A stretch of DNA of 64,000 nucleotides from Streptomyces actuosus (GTDB lineage Bacteria; Actinomycetota; Actinomycetes; Streptomycetales; Streptomycetaceae), in contig NZ_JAFFZS010000001.1 in the NCBI RefSeq assembly GCF_016921115.1, positions 124,001 to 188,000 on the forward strand. The letters run 5' to 3'. Under the pieces are notes generated by a model. That model did not search any database. It saw only the letters and a list, made by a program, of their open reading frames with translations, and was not told the DNA's origin. Position 1 is the first letter of the stretch, and every line of letters starts with the position of its first letter. The position numbers and the translations under genes were made by a program. This document shows, piece after piece, positions 18,197 through 25,105 of the stretch.

Positions 18197-19047
18197 TTCC
18201 CCCGACGTTCGACTACGTCCGCCCGGCGAGTGTCGAGGAGGCGGTGCGCGGCCTCGCCGAGGGGGGTGAGGAGGCGAAGGTCCTGGCCGGCGGGCAGAGC
18301 CTGCTGCCCCTGCTGAGGCTGCGGCTGGCCTTCCCGGAACTGGTCGTGGACGTCGGCCGGGTGGCGGAGCTGCGCGGGGTGCGCGAGGACGGCGACACGC
18401 TGGTCATCGGCGCGCTGACCACGCACCACGACGTGCTCCGCGACCCGCTCGTCCGCCGGTACGCCGGGCTGCTGGCCGCCGCCACCGCCACCGTCGCCGA
18501 CCCGGCGGTGCGGCACCGGGGCACCCTCGGCGGGTCCCTCGCGCACGCCGACCCGGCCGGCGACCTGCCCGCGGTGGCTCTGGCACTGGACGCCGAGCTG
18601 GTCGCGGCAGGTCCGGGCGGGCGGCGGACCGTCCCGGCGCGGGACTTCTTCGTGGACTACCTCCAGTCGGCGCTCGCACCGGACGAACTCCTCGTCGAGA
18701 TCCGCGTCCCCAAGGCGGAGGGCTGGGGCTTCCACTACGAGAAGTTCCACCGGGTCGCCCAGGCCTGGGCGGTCGTCGGGGTGGCCGCCCTGGTGCGGCG
18801 CGACGACGGCCGGGTGGCCGAGGCCCGGATCGGCCTGACCAACATGGGCGCCACCCCGCTGCGGGCCGCCGCGGCCGAGGCGGCGCTCGCCGGTGCCGGG
18901 GACGGGCAGGCCGTGGCGCGGGCCGCCGAGGCTGCGGCGGAGGGCACCCGCCCCACCCGGGACACGTCGGCCTCGCCGGAGTACCGGGAGCACCTCGCCC
19001 GGGTGCTGACACGGCGGGCCGTGCTCGCCGCCGCCGGAATGGGGTGA
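18193..19047 (+). CDS. coxM: Molybdenum hydroxylase FAD-binding subunit (CoxM-like)
   Basis: FAD subunit of 284 residues. The FAD-binding motifs are KVLAGGQSLLPLLRLRL (about 31-47) and VRHRGTLGGSLAHADPAGDLPA (about 107-128, the TxGG loop), followed by the C-terminal domain with LLVEIRVP. It receives electrons from the [2Fe-2S] subunit and passes them to an unknown acceptor. Start ATG overlaps the end of coxL (ATGA). The gene order S-L-M differs from the M-S-L order of classical CO dehydrogenase operons, which is common among form II enzymes. Confidence 0.92.
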   Translation: MIPPTFDYVRPASVEEAVRGLAEGGEEAKVLAGGQSLLPLLRLRLAFPELVVDVGRVAELRGVREDGDTLVIGALTTHHDVLRDPLVRRYAGLLAAATATVADPAVRHRGTLGGSLAHADPAGDLPAVALALDAELVAAGPGGRRTVPARDFFVDYLQSALAPDELLVEIRVPKAEGWGFHYEKFHRVAQAWAVVGVAALVRRDDGRVAEARIGLTNMGATPLRAAAAEAALAGAGDGQAVARAAEAAAEGTRPTRDTSASPEYREHLARVLTRRAVLAAAGMG

Positions 19048-19071
19048 GGTCCGATCGCGCACATCGCCGGC

Positions 19072-19947
19072 ATGGACGACCCGGAACAGGTGAGGGCCCG
19101 TCTGGAGGAGACGGGGTACCTCGTCGACGACGGGCTGGCCGTCGCCTGCTTCCTGGTCCTGCGCCTGGGCCGGCCGCTGCTGTGCGAGGGCGACGCCGGC
19201 GTCGGCAAGACCGCGCTGGCCTCCGCCCTCGCCGAGGCGCTGGACGCGCCGCTGATCCGGTTGCAGTGCCATGAGGGCATCGACGCCTCGCAGGCCCTGT
19301 ACGACTGGGACTTCCCGCGCCAGCTGCTGCACCTGCGGGCCGCGGAGGCGGCGGGCGTGCGCGACGTGGAACGGCTGGAGGGGGAGCTGTACGACCGGCG
19401 GTTCCTGATCGCCCGGCCGCTGCTGAGAGCACTCCAGACGCAGCCGTCGGTGCTGCTGGTCGACGAGATCGACCGGGCCGACGACGAGTTCGAGGCGTTC
19501 CTGCTGGAGCTGCTGTCGGAGTTCTCCGTCACCATTCCCGAGCTGGGGACTTTGCGCGCCGAGCAGCCCCCGGTGGTGGTGCTCACCTCCAACCGCACCC
19601 GCGAGGTGCACGACGCGCTGAAGCGCAGGTGCCTGTACCACTGGTTCGACCATCCCGACTTCGCCCGCGAGCTGGCGATCGTCCGGCGCCGGCTGCCCGA
19701 GGTGTCGGTGCGGCTCGCGGAGCAGGTGACCGCGCTGGTGCAAGCGCTGCGTGGGCAGGAGCTGCTGAAGCCGCCCGGGGTGGCGGAGACCCTCGACTGG
19801 GCGCGGGCCCTGGACGCGCTGGGGGCCGGCGAGGTGGACGCCGAGCTGGCGGTGGCGACGCTGGGCTCGGTGCTGAAATACCGAGAGGACGCGGAGCGGG
19901 CGCGGCGGATGGACTTCGCGGCGGTGCTCGCGGCGCGGGGAGGGTGA
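19072..19947 (+). CDS. coxD: MoxR/CoxD-type AAA+ ATPase
   Basis: AAA+ chaperone-like ATPase of 291 residues. Walker A is EGDAGVGKTALASAL (about 44-58) and Walker B LLVDEIDRAD; sensor 1 is VVVLTSNRTREVHDALKRRCLYHW. This matches CoxD, which with CoxE is needed to assemble the active molybdenum centre of CO dehydrogenase. It starts at ATG 19072, 24 bases after coxM; a stop codon directly upstream prevents a longer start. It is followed immediately by the VWA gene, the normal AAA-VWA pair, which usually acts as one maturation complex. Confidence 0.9.
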   Translation: MDDPEQVRARLEETGYLVDDGLAVACFLVLRLGRPLLCEGDAGVGKTALASALAEALDAPLIRLQCHEGIDASQALYDWDFPRQLLHLRAAEAAGVRDVERLEGELYDRRFLIARPLLRALQTQPSVLLVDEIDRADDEFEAFLLELLSEFSVTIPELGTLRAEQPPVVVLTSNRTREVHDALKRRCLYHWFDHPDFARELAIVRRRLPEVSVRLAEQVTALVQALRGQELLKPPGVAETLDWARALDALGAGEVDAELAVATLGSVLKYREDAERARRMDFAAVLAARGG

Positions 19948-21068
19948 GCGGCGTGCTCGCCGCCGACGCCTCGCTGGTCGGCTTCGCCCGGGCGCTGCGC
20001 GCGGCCGGGGTGGACGCGAGCGCGGAGCGGCTGCACGCCTTCCTGCGGGCGGTGGACGTGCTCGGGGCCGAGGCGCGGGCGGACGTGTACTGGGCGGGCC
20101 GGCTGACGCTGTGCGGCGGGCGGGACGACCTGGAGCGCTACGAGCGGGTCTTCGCCGCCTGGTTCGGCCCCGGCCCGGAGCCGCGGGCGGCGCAGCGGGC
20201 CGCTCCCCGGCGGCAGCTGCGGCTCGTGGCCCGGGAGGGAGCCGGCGCCGCACCGGACACCGGCGGGAACGCCGCCCCCGACGCGCCGCCCGCCGCGGCG
20301 GCGGCCAGCCCGGTGGAGGTGCTGCGGCACCGGGACGTGGCCGGTCTGGATCCGGTGCAGCGGGAGCAGCTGCACCGGCTGCTGGCGGCGTTCGCGCTGC
20401 GCGGTGCCGCCCGGCGCACCGCCCGCCGGCGGCCGGCCCGCCGCGGCACGGTCGATGCGCACCGCACGGTGCGGGAGCTGCTGCGGCACGGCGGGGAGCC
20501 GATCCGGCCGCGCCGGCACGCGCGCGCCGAGCGGCCACGCCGGGTGGTGCTGCTCGTGGACGTGAGCGGCTCGATGGCGCCGTACGCGGACGCGTTGCTG
20601 CGGTTCGCCCACGCGGCGGTGCGGGGGGCGCGGGCGGAGGCGTTCACCGTCGGTACCCGGCTGACCCGGGTCACGCGGGAGCTGGCGCACCGCGATCCCG
20701 AGGTGGCGATGGCCGCGGTCGCTCGGGCGGTGCCGGACTGGCGCGGGGGTACTCGGCTGGGTGAGCTGCTGCGGGAGTTCCTGGACCGCTGGGGGCAGCG
20801 CGGCATGGCTCGGGGCGCGGTGGTGGTGGTGCTGTCGGACGGCTGGGAGCGGGGTGATCCGGCGTTGCTGGCGGCGCAGATGCGGCGGCTGCACCGGCTG
20901 GCGCACCGGGTGGTGTGGGCCAATCCGCTGAAAGCGCGGCCCGGATACGCGCCGCTGGCGGCCGGGATGGCGGCGGCACTGCCCAGTGTGGACGCGTTCG
21001 TGGAAGGGCACAGTCTGGCCGCGCTGGAACAGCTGGCGGCGGTGGTGAGAGGAGCGGAGCGTGCGTGA
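19944..21068 (+). CDS. coxE: VWA-domain protein (CoxE-like)
   Basis: Protein of 374 residues (371 if it starts at GTG 19953). The C-terminal von Willebrand A domain contains the metal-ion site DVSGSMA at about 210-216, with TRLGELL and LSDGWERGD. The N-terminal part is helical, with an Arg/Ala-rich linker. Partner of the CoxD ATPase in cofactor maturation. Start choice: GTG 19944 overlaps the coxD stop (GTGA) but has a poor ribosome binding site, while GTG 19953 has GGGGAGGG 8 bases upstream, so 19953 is at least as likely. It overlaps the next gene by 8 bases. Confidence 0.85.
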   Translation: MSGVLAADASLVGFARALRAAGVDASAERLHAFLRAVDVLGAEARADVYWAGRLTLCGGRDDLERYERVFAAWFGPGPEPRAAQRAAPRRQLRLVAREGAGAAPDTGGNAAPDAPPAAAAASPVEVLRHRDVAGLDPVQREQLHRLLAAFALRGAARRTARRRPARRGTVDAHRTVRELLRHGGEPIRPRRHARAERPRRVVLLVDVSGSMAPYADALLRFAHAAVRGARAEAFTVGTRLTRVTRELAHRDPEVAMAAVARAVPDWRGGTRLGELLREFLDRWGQRGMARGAVVVVLSDGWERGDPALLAAQMRRLHRLAHRVVWANPLKARPGYAPLAAGMAAALPSVDAFVEGHSLAALEQLAAVVRGAERA

Positions 21069-22170
21069 GATTCTGCCGGTGCTCGGCGAGTGGTATGCGG
21101 CGGGCGCGCCGTTCGGCCTGGCCACGGTCGTCGGGCGCAGCCGCAGCGCACCGCGCGATCCGGGCGCCTCGATGGCGGTGGGCCCGGACGACGAGGTCGT
21201 GGGCAGTGTGTCCGGCGGCTGCGTGGAGGGGGCGGTGTTCGAGCTGGCCCAGGACGTCGTGGCGAGCGGCGAGGCCCGGCTGGAGACGTTCGGGTACAGC
21301 GACGAGGACGCGTTCGCGGTGGGGCTGACCTGCGGCGGCGAGATCACGGTGCTGGTGCGGCCGGTGACGCCGGAGCGGGATCCGTGGTTCGGCGCGGTCG
21401 CGGAGTCGGTCGCCGCGGGCGACCCGGTGACCGTGGCGACCGTGACCGACGGCCCGGCACCCCGCGGGGCGGCGCTCGCGGTGTGGCCCGAGCGGATGTC
21501 GGGGACACTGGGATCGGCGGGCCTGGATGCGGCGGTGAGTGCCGACGCGCGCGGTGAGCTGGCCCTCGGCGCCACTGGGGTGCGGCACTACGGGCCGCAC
21601 GGTGAGCGGCGGGAGGACGCCGTGTCGGTGTTCCTGCACTCCTTCGCCCCGCCACCGCGGATGCTGGTGTTCGGTGCGATCGACTACGCGGCCGCCGTGG
21701 CCCGGATCGGCGACTTCCTGGGCTACCGGGTCACGGTGTGCGACGCCCGCCCGGTGTTCGCCACGCCGAAGCGGTTCCCGCCGGGCGTGGAGGTCGTCGT
21801 GGACTGGCCGCACCGCTATCTGCAGGGCACGGAGACCGACGACCGCACGGTCGTGTGCGTCCTGACCCACGATCCCAAGTTCGACGTCCCCCTGCTGCAG
21901 GAGGCACTGCGCCGGCCCGCGGCGTACATCGGGGCGATGGGCAGCCGCCGTACCCACGAGGACCGGACGGAGCGGCTGGTGGAGGCGGGGCTGACCGGGC
22001 ACGAGCTGGCCCGGCTGCGCTCTCCGCTCGGCATGGACCTGGGGGCCCGTACCCCCGAGGAGGTGGCGGTGTCCGTCGCCGCCGAGATCGTCGCCCTGCG
22101 CTGGGGCGGCAGTGGGGCACCGCTGACGGCCACGGCGGGGGCCATCCACCCCGCGACCGACATCAGCTGA
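21061..22170 (+). CDS. coxF: XdhC/CoxF family maturation factor
   Basis: Protein of 369 residues of the XdhC family. The N-terminal domain contains GLATVVGRSRSAPRDPGASMAV and GSVSGGCVEGAVFE, with a later GLTCGGEITVLV; the C-terminal Rossmann-like part carries MLVFGAIDYAAAVARIGDFLGYRV and YIGAMGSRRTHEDR. Family members bind molybdenum cofactor and help insert its terminal sulfido group before transfer to the hydroxylase. Start GTG 21061 overlaps the coxE end. Its presence supports a sulfurated (not necessarily copper-containing) molybdenum site. Confidence 0.88.
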   Translation: MREILPVLGEWYAAGAPFGLATVVGRSRSAPRDPGASMAVGPDDEVVGSVSGGCVEGAVFELAQDVVASGEARLETFGYSDEDAFAVGLTCGGEITVLVRPVTPERDPWFGAVAESVAAGDPVTVATVTDGPAPRGAALAVWPERMSGTLGSAGLDAAVSADARGELALGATGVRHYGPHGERREDAVSVFLHSFAPPPRMLVFGAIDYAAAVARIGDFLGYRVTVCDARPVFATPKRFPPGVEVVVDWPHRYLQGTETDDRTVVCVLTHDPKFDVPLLQEALRRPAAYIGAMGSRRTHEDRTERLVEAGLTGHELARLRSPLGMDLGARTPEEVAVSVAAEIVALRWGGSGAPLTATAGAIHPATDIS

Positions 22171-22180
22171 GGAGGAACAG

Positions 22181-22831
22181 ATGGAACTGCACCACGAGTT
22201 CACCGTGCCGGTGCCCCTCGACGACGCATGGCAGGCGCTCCTCGACATCGAGCGGGTGGCGCCGTGCCTGCCGGGGGCGAGCGTGGAGGAGTTCGACGGC
22301 AAGACCGTGACCGGCTCGGTGAAGGTGAAGGTGGGCCCGGTCACCGTCACCTACAAGGGCACCGCCGTCTTCGAGGAGCAGGACGAGCAGGCGCACCGCC
22401 TGGTGCTGGCCGCGAACGGCCGGGAGACCCGGGGGCAGGGCACCGCGCGGGCCAGGGTCACCGCCACGCTCGCCGAGGACGACGGGACGACCACCGTCTC
22501 GGTGCGCACCGATCTGACGGTGACCGGGCGGCCGGCGCAGTTCGGGCGCGGCGTGCTGGCGGAGGTCGGCGAACGGCTGGTGACGCAGTTCGCGAGTTGC
22601 CTGGCCCAGCGCATCGCCGGGCCGGCCGAGACCGCCCCGGGGGCCTCGGCAGGCGAGGTGCCGTCGTCGGCCGCGATCGCGGAGCAGTCCCCGCCGGCCG
22701 CTGCGGACGAGCCGCTCGACCTGTTCCGCACGGCCGGTGTCCCGATCGCCAAGCGTGCGGCCGTGGCGGTGGCGGCCGTCGCGGCGGTGGTGTGGGCGGC
22801 GCTGCGGCTCCGGCGGTGGAGGCGGCACTGA
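22181..22831 (+). CDS. coxG: SRPBCC/CoxG-type membrane-associated protein
   Basis: Protein of 216 residues. The first 145 residues form a START/SRPBCC-like fold (HHEFTVPVPLDDAWQALLDIERVAPCLPGAS, VKVGPVTVTYKGTAVFEEQDE) as in CoxG, which recruits CO dehydrogenase to the cytoplasmic membrane. A Pro/Ala-rich linker leads to a single C-terminal hydrophobic helix (AAVAVAAVAAVVWAAL) ending in basic RLRRWRRH, so it is probably tail-anchored. RBS GAGGAGGA precedes the ATG. Last gene of the operon; 122 bases follow before a convergent gene. Confidence 0.87.
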   Translation: MELHHEFTVPVPLDDAWQALLDIERVAPCLPGASVEEFDGKTVTGSVKVKVGPVTVTYKGTAVFEEQDEQAHRLVLAANGRETRGQGTARARVTATLAEDDGTTTVSVRTDLTVTGRPAQFGRGVLAEVGERLVTQFASCLAQRIAGPAETAPGASAGEVPSSAAIAEQSPPAAADEPLDLFRTAGVPIAKRAAVAVAAVAAVVWAALRLRRWRRH

Positions 22832-22954
22832 GCAGCGGGAGCCCGCCGGGGTGCCCTGTTCGCGTGCTGAGCTGCCCATCGCTCGGGCCCCGCCGCCCGC
22901 GGAGCACCCGCAGGCGAGCGGGGGCTCCGGCGCGGCGGCGGGCTGCAGCGCCGT

Positions 22955-23455
22955 TCAGCGGGGCGGCAGCCGGTGCAGGACGACGTCCGTGAGCCGGCCG
23001 TCGGCGACCGTCGCCGTCATGTACGTGCAGTGCGGCTGCCGACGGCGGTCGGTCGGGGATCCCGGGTTGAGCAGCCGCAGTCCGCCTTCGGCCGTGGTGT
23101 CCCAGGGAATGTGGCTGTGGCCGAACACGAGCACGTCGAGGTCGGGGAAGCGGGCTGCGCAGCGGGCCTCCCGGCCCGCGGCCGGGCCGGTCTCGTGCAC
23201 GGCGCCGAAACGCAGACCGCCGATCTCGGCGCGGGCCACTTCCGGGAGCCGGGCACGCAGGTCCGGGCCGTCGTTGTTGCCGTACACGCCGACGAGCCGG
23301 CTGCTCCGTTCCCGGAGCAGGTCGAGGGTGGCGGTGTCGACCCAGTCACCGGCGTGGAAGACGACGTCCGCACGCGGGAGTTCGGCCAGCAGTGGACCGG
23401 GCAGTTCGGCCGCACGCCGGGGCAGGTGGGTGTCGGACATCAGCAGGAGGCGCAC
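22955..23455 (-). CDS. YfcE/MJ0936-type metallophosphoesterase
   Basis: Phosphodiesterase of 166 residues. The calcineurin-like metal motifs are visible: MSDTHLP at the N-terminus, FHAGDWVD, GNNDGP (the GNHD variant found in this family) and FGHSHIP near the end. Family members hydrolyse phosphodiesters, but the biological substrate is usually unknown. The GTG at 23455 gives the normal N-terminus VRLLLMSDTH; no strong ribosome binding site is seen. It is convergent with the Cox-like operon and is followed on the same strand by nothing obvious. Confidence 0.88.
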   Translation of the reverse strand: MRLLLMSDTHLPRRAAELPGPLLAELPRADVVFHAGDWVDTATLDLLRERSSRLVGVYGNNDGPDLRARLPEVARAEIGGLRFGAVHETGPAAGREARCAARFPDLDVLVFGHSHIPWDTTAEGGLRLLNPGSPTDRRRQPHCTYMTATVADGRLTDVVLHRLPPR

Positions 23456-23649
23456 GGGCTCAGCGTACGGCGGGGCATGGGCGCGGGCACAGAGGGTTCG
23501 TGCCGCCGGGCCGGGCCGCGGCCGGGTGCGGCCTCCTCCCGCAGTCGCCCGTGCGGATGGGATATTGGCGTGCGGGATCGGGGCCGGCCACCGGGGACCC
23601 GGCGTCGTCACCGGCGACCGGTGCTGTGGCGGAGATCCCGGCGGCCCCG

Positions 23650-24621
23650 TCAGCGCAGTGGGCCCACGCGTTCCTTCAGCGGTTCCCACCACGACCGGTG
23701 GTCCCGGTACCAGGCGACGGTCTCGGCGAGGCCGGTCGTGAAGTCCCGTCGCGGCCGGTAGCCGAGCTCGCGGCGGGCCTTGGTCCAGTCGACGGCGTAG
23801 CGGAGGTCGTGGCCCTTGCGGTCGGTGACGTGCTCGACCATGTCCCGGCCGGCTCCGCAGGCCGCCAGCAGCAGCCCGGTCAACTCGCGGTTGGCCAGTT
23901 CGGTTCCGCCACCGATGTTGTAGATCTCGCCGGCACGGCCCCGGGTGCGCACGAGTTCGACGCCGTGGCAGTGGTCCTCCACGTGCAGCCAGTCGCGGAC
24001 GTTGCGGCCGTCGCCGTAGAGCGGCACCGGGCGCCCGTCGAGGAGGTGGGTGACGAACAGCGGCACGACCTTCTCGGGGAACTGGTACGGGCCGTAGTTG
24101 TTGGAGCAGCGCGTGATGCGGACGTCCAGGCCGTGGGTTCGGTGCGCGGCCAGGACCAGCAGGTCCGCGGAGGCCTTGGAGGCGGCGTACGGGGAGGAGG
24201 GCCGCAGCGGAGCCTCCTCGGTGCACGCGCCGGCCGCGACGGAGCCGTAGACCTCGTCGGTGGAGACCTGCACGAACGGCGCTGTGCCGTGGCGGAGGGC
24301 CGCCTCCAGCAGCGTGTGGGTGCCGAGCACGTTGGTACGGACGAAATCGGCCGCGCCCACGATGGAGCGGTCGACGTGGGACTCGGCCGCGAAGTGCACC
24401 ACCTGGTCCGCCTCGGCGATCAGCTTGTCGACCAGGTCGGCGTCGCACACGTCACCCTGCACGAACCGGAGCCGCGGATGAGCGGGCGGCAGGTTGTCGA
24501 GGCTTGCGGCGTAGGTGAGCCGGTCCAGCACGGTGATGTACGGCGGCTGCTCTCGGGCGAGCAGGGAGCGGACGTAGGTCGATCCGACGAAGCCGGCGGC
24601 TCCGGTGACGAGCAGGTGCAT
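23650..24621 (-). CDS. rfbB: dTDP-glucose 4,6-dehydratase
   Basis: Enzyme of 323 residues converting dTDP-glucose to dTDP-4-keto-6-deoxyglucose, the branch point for deoxysugars. The NAD motif is VTGAAGFVGS (start of protein), followed by LTYAASLDNL, HFAAESHVDRSI, the STDEVYG catalytic loop and YAASKASADL, which holds the catalytic Tyr and Lys. RCSNNYGPYQFPEK and GDGRNVRDWLHVEDHC are signature segments. Usual partners (rfbA, rfbC, rfbD) are not adjacent, so it probably feeds a pathway encoded elsewhere. Start ATG 24621. Confidence 0.93.
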   Translation of the reverse strand: MHLLVTGAAGFVGSTYVRSLLAREQPPYITVLDRLTYAASLDNLPPAHPRLRFVQGDVCDADLVDKLIAEADQVVHFAAESHVDRSIVGAADFVRTNVLGTHTLLEAALRHGTAPFVQVSTDEVYGSVAAGACTEEAPLRPSSPYAASKASADLLVLAAHRTHGLDVRITRCSNNYGPYQFPEKVVPLFVTHLLDGRPVPLYGDGRNVRDWLHVEDHCHGVELVRTRGRAGEIYNIGGGTELANRELTGLLLAACGAGRDMVEHVTDRKGHDLRYAVDWTKARRELGYRPRRDFTTGLAETVAWYRDHRSWWEPLKERVGPLR

Positions 24622-24684
24622 GATGCGCCGAGCCTACGTCGGCACCGCGGCCCGCCGGCTGCGGGGGCGCCGGCTTCGTCGGCG

Positions 24685-24864
24685 TCAGTCCTCGCCCCGC
24701 ACGATGTTCCCCTCGGTCCCGGAAGGCGCCGCGGGCGGACCGCCGGGGCCCTCCACGGCGGGCATCCAGGTGCGCAGTGCCTGCTGCCGGCGCAGCCGGC
24801 GGGCCCTGGCCCAGCCGGTCTCGGGGCGGCGGGTCCGGGGATATTCCTTGGCCTGCGGGATCAC
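24685..24864 (-). CDS. Small basic uncharacterised protein (59 residues)
   Basis: A short frame beginning at GTG 24864 (VIPQAKEYPRTRRPETGW) with an Arg-rich middle (ARARRLRRQQALRTWMP) and ending NIVRGED. An AAGGAAG sequence lies about 10 bases upstream, third positions are GC-rich, and it is bracketed by the dehydratase gene and the phosphatase gene on the same strand. No signal peptide or metal motif. Function unknown. Being so short and Arg-rich, it could be a chance frame, hence the modest confidence. Confidence 0.45.
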   Translation of the reverse strand: MIPQAKEYPRTRRPETGWARARRLRRQQALRTWMPAVEGPGGPPAAPSGTEGNIVRGED

Positions 24865-25105
24865 GGTGTCTCATCTTCCTTCTGCGTCGGCGTCCCTCGT
24901 CGGGTATCCCCCGGCGTGGCAGCTCAAACGGGGTGCCGGAGGGGTCCCGGGTTCTGCCGGGGCCACTGTTGCCGCGGGGACCGCCGGAGCGCGGGCTCGG
25001 GCGGGACTGGGCTGGGCCAGTGGTCGGCGGCCGGGGGGCCGGTGTCCGGGGCCTGGTGCCTGGCCGGGGCGGGCACCGGGCCCACCTGGCCAGCGGCTCA
25101 GTCGC

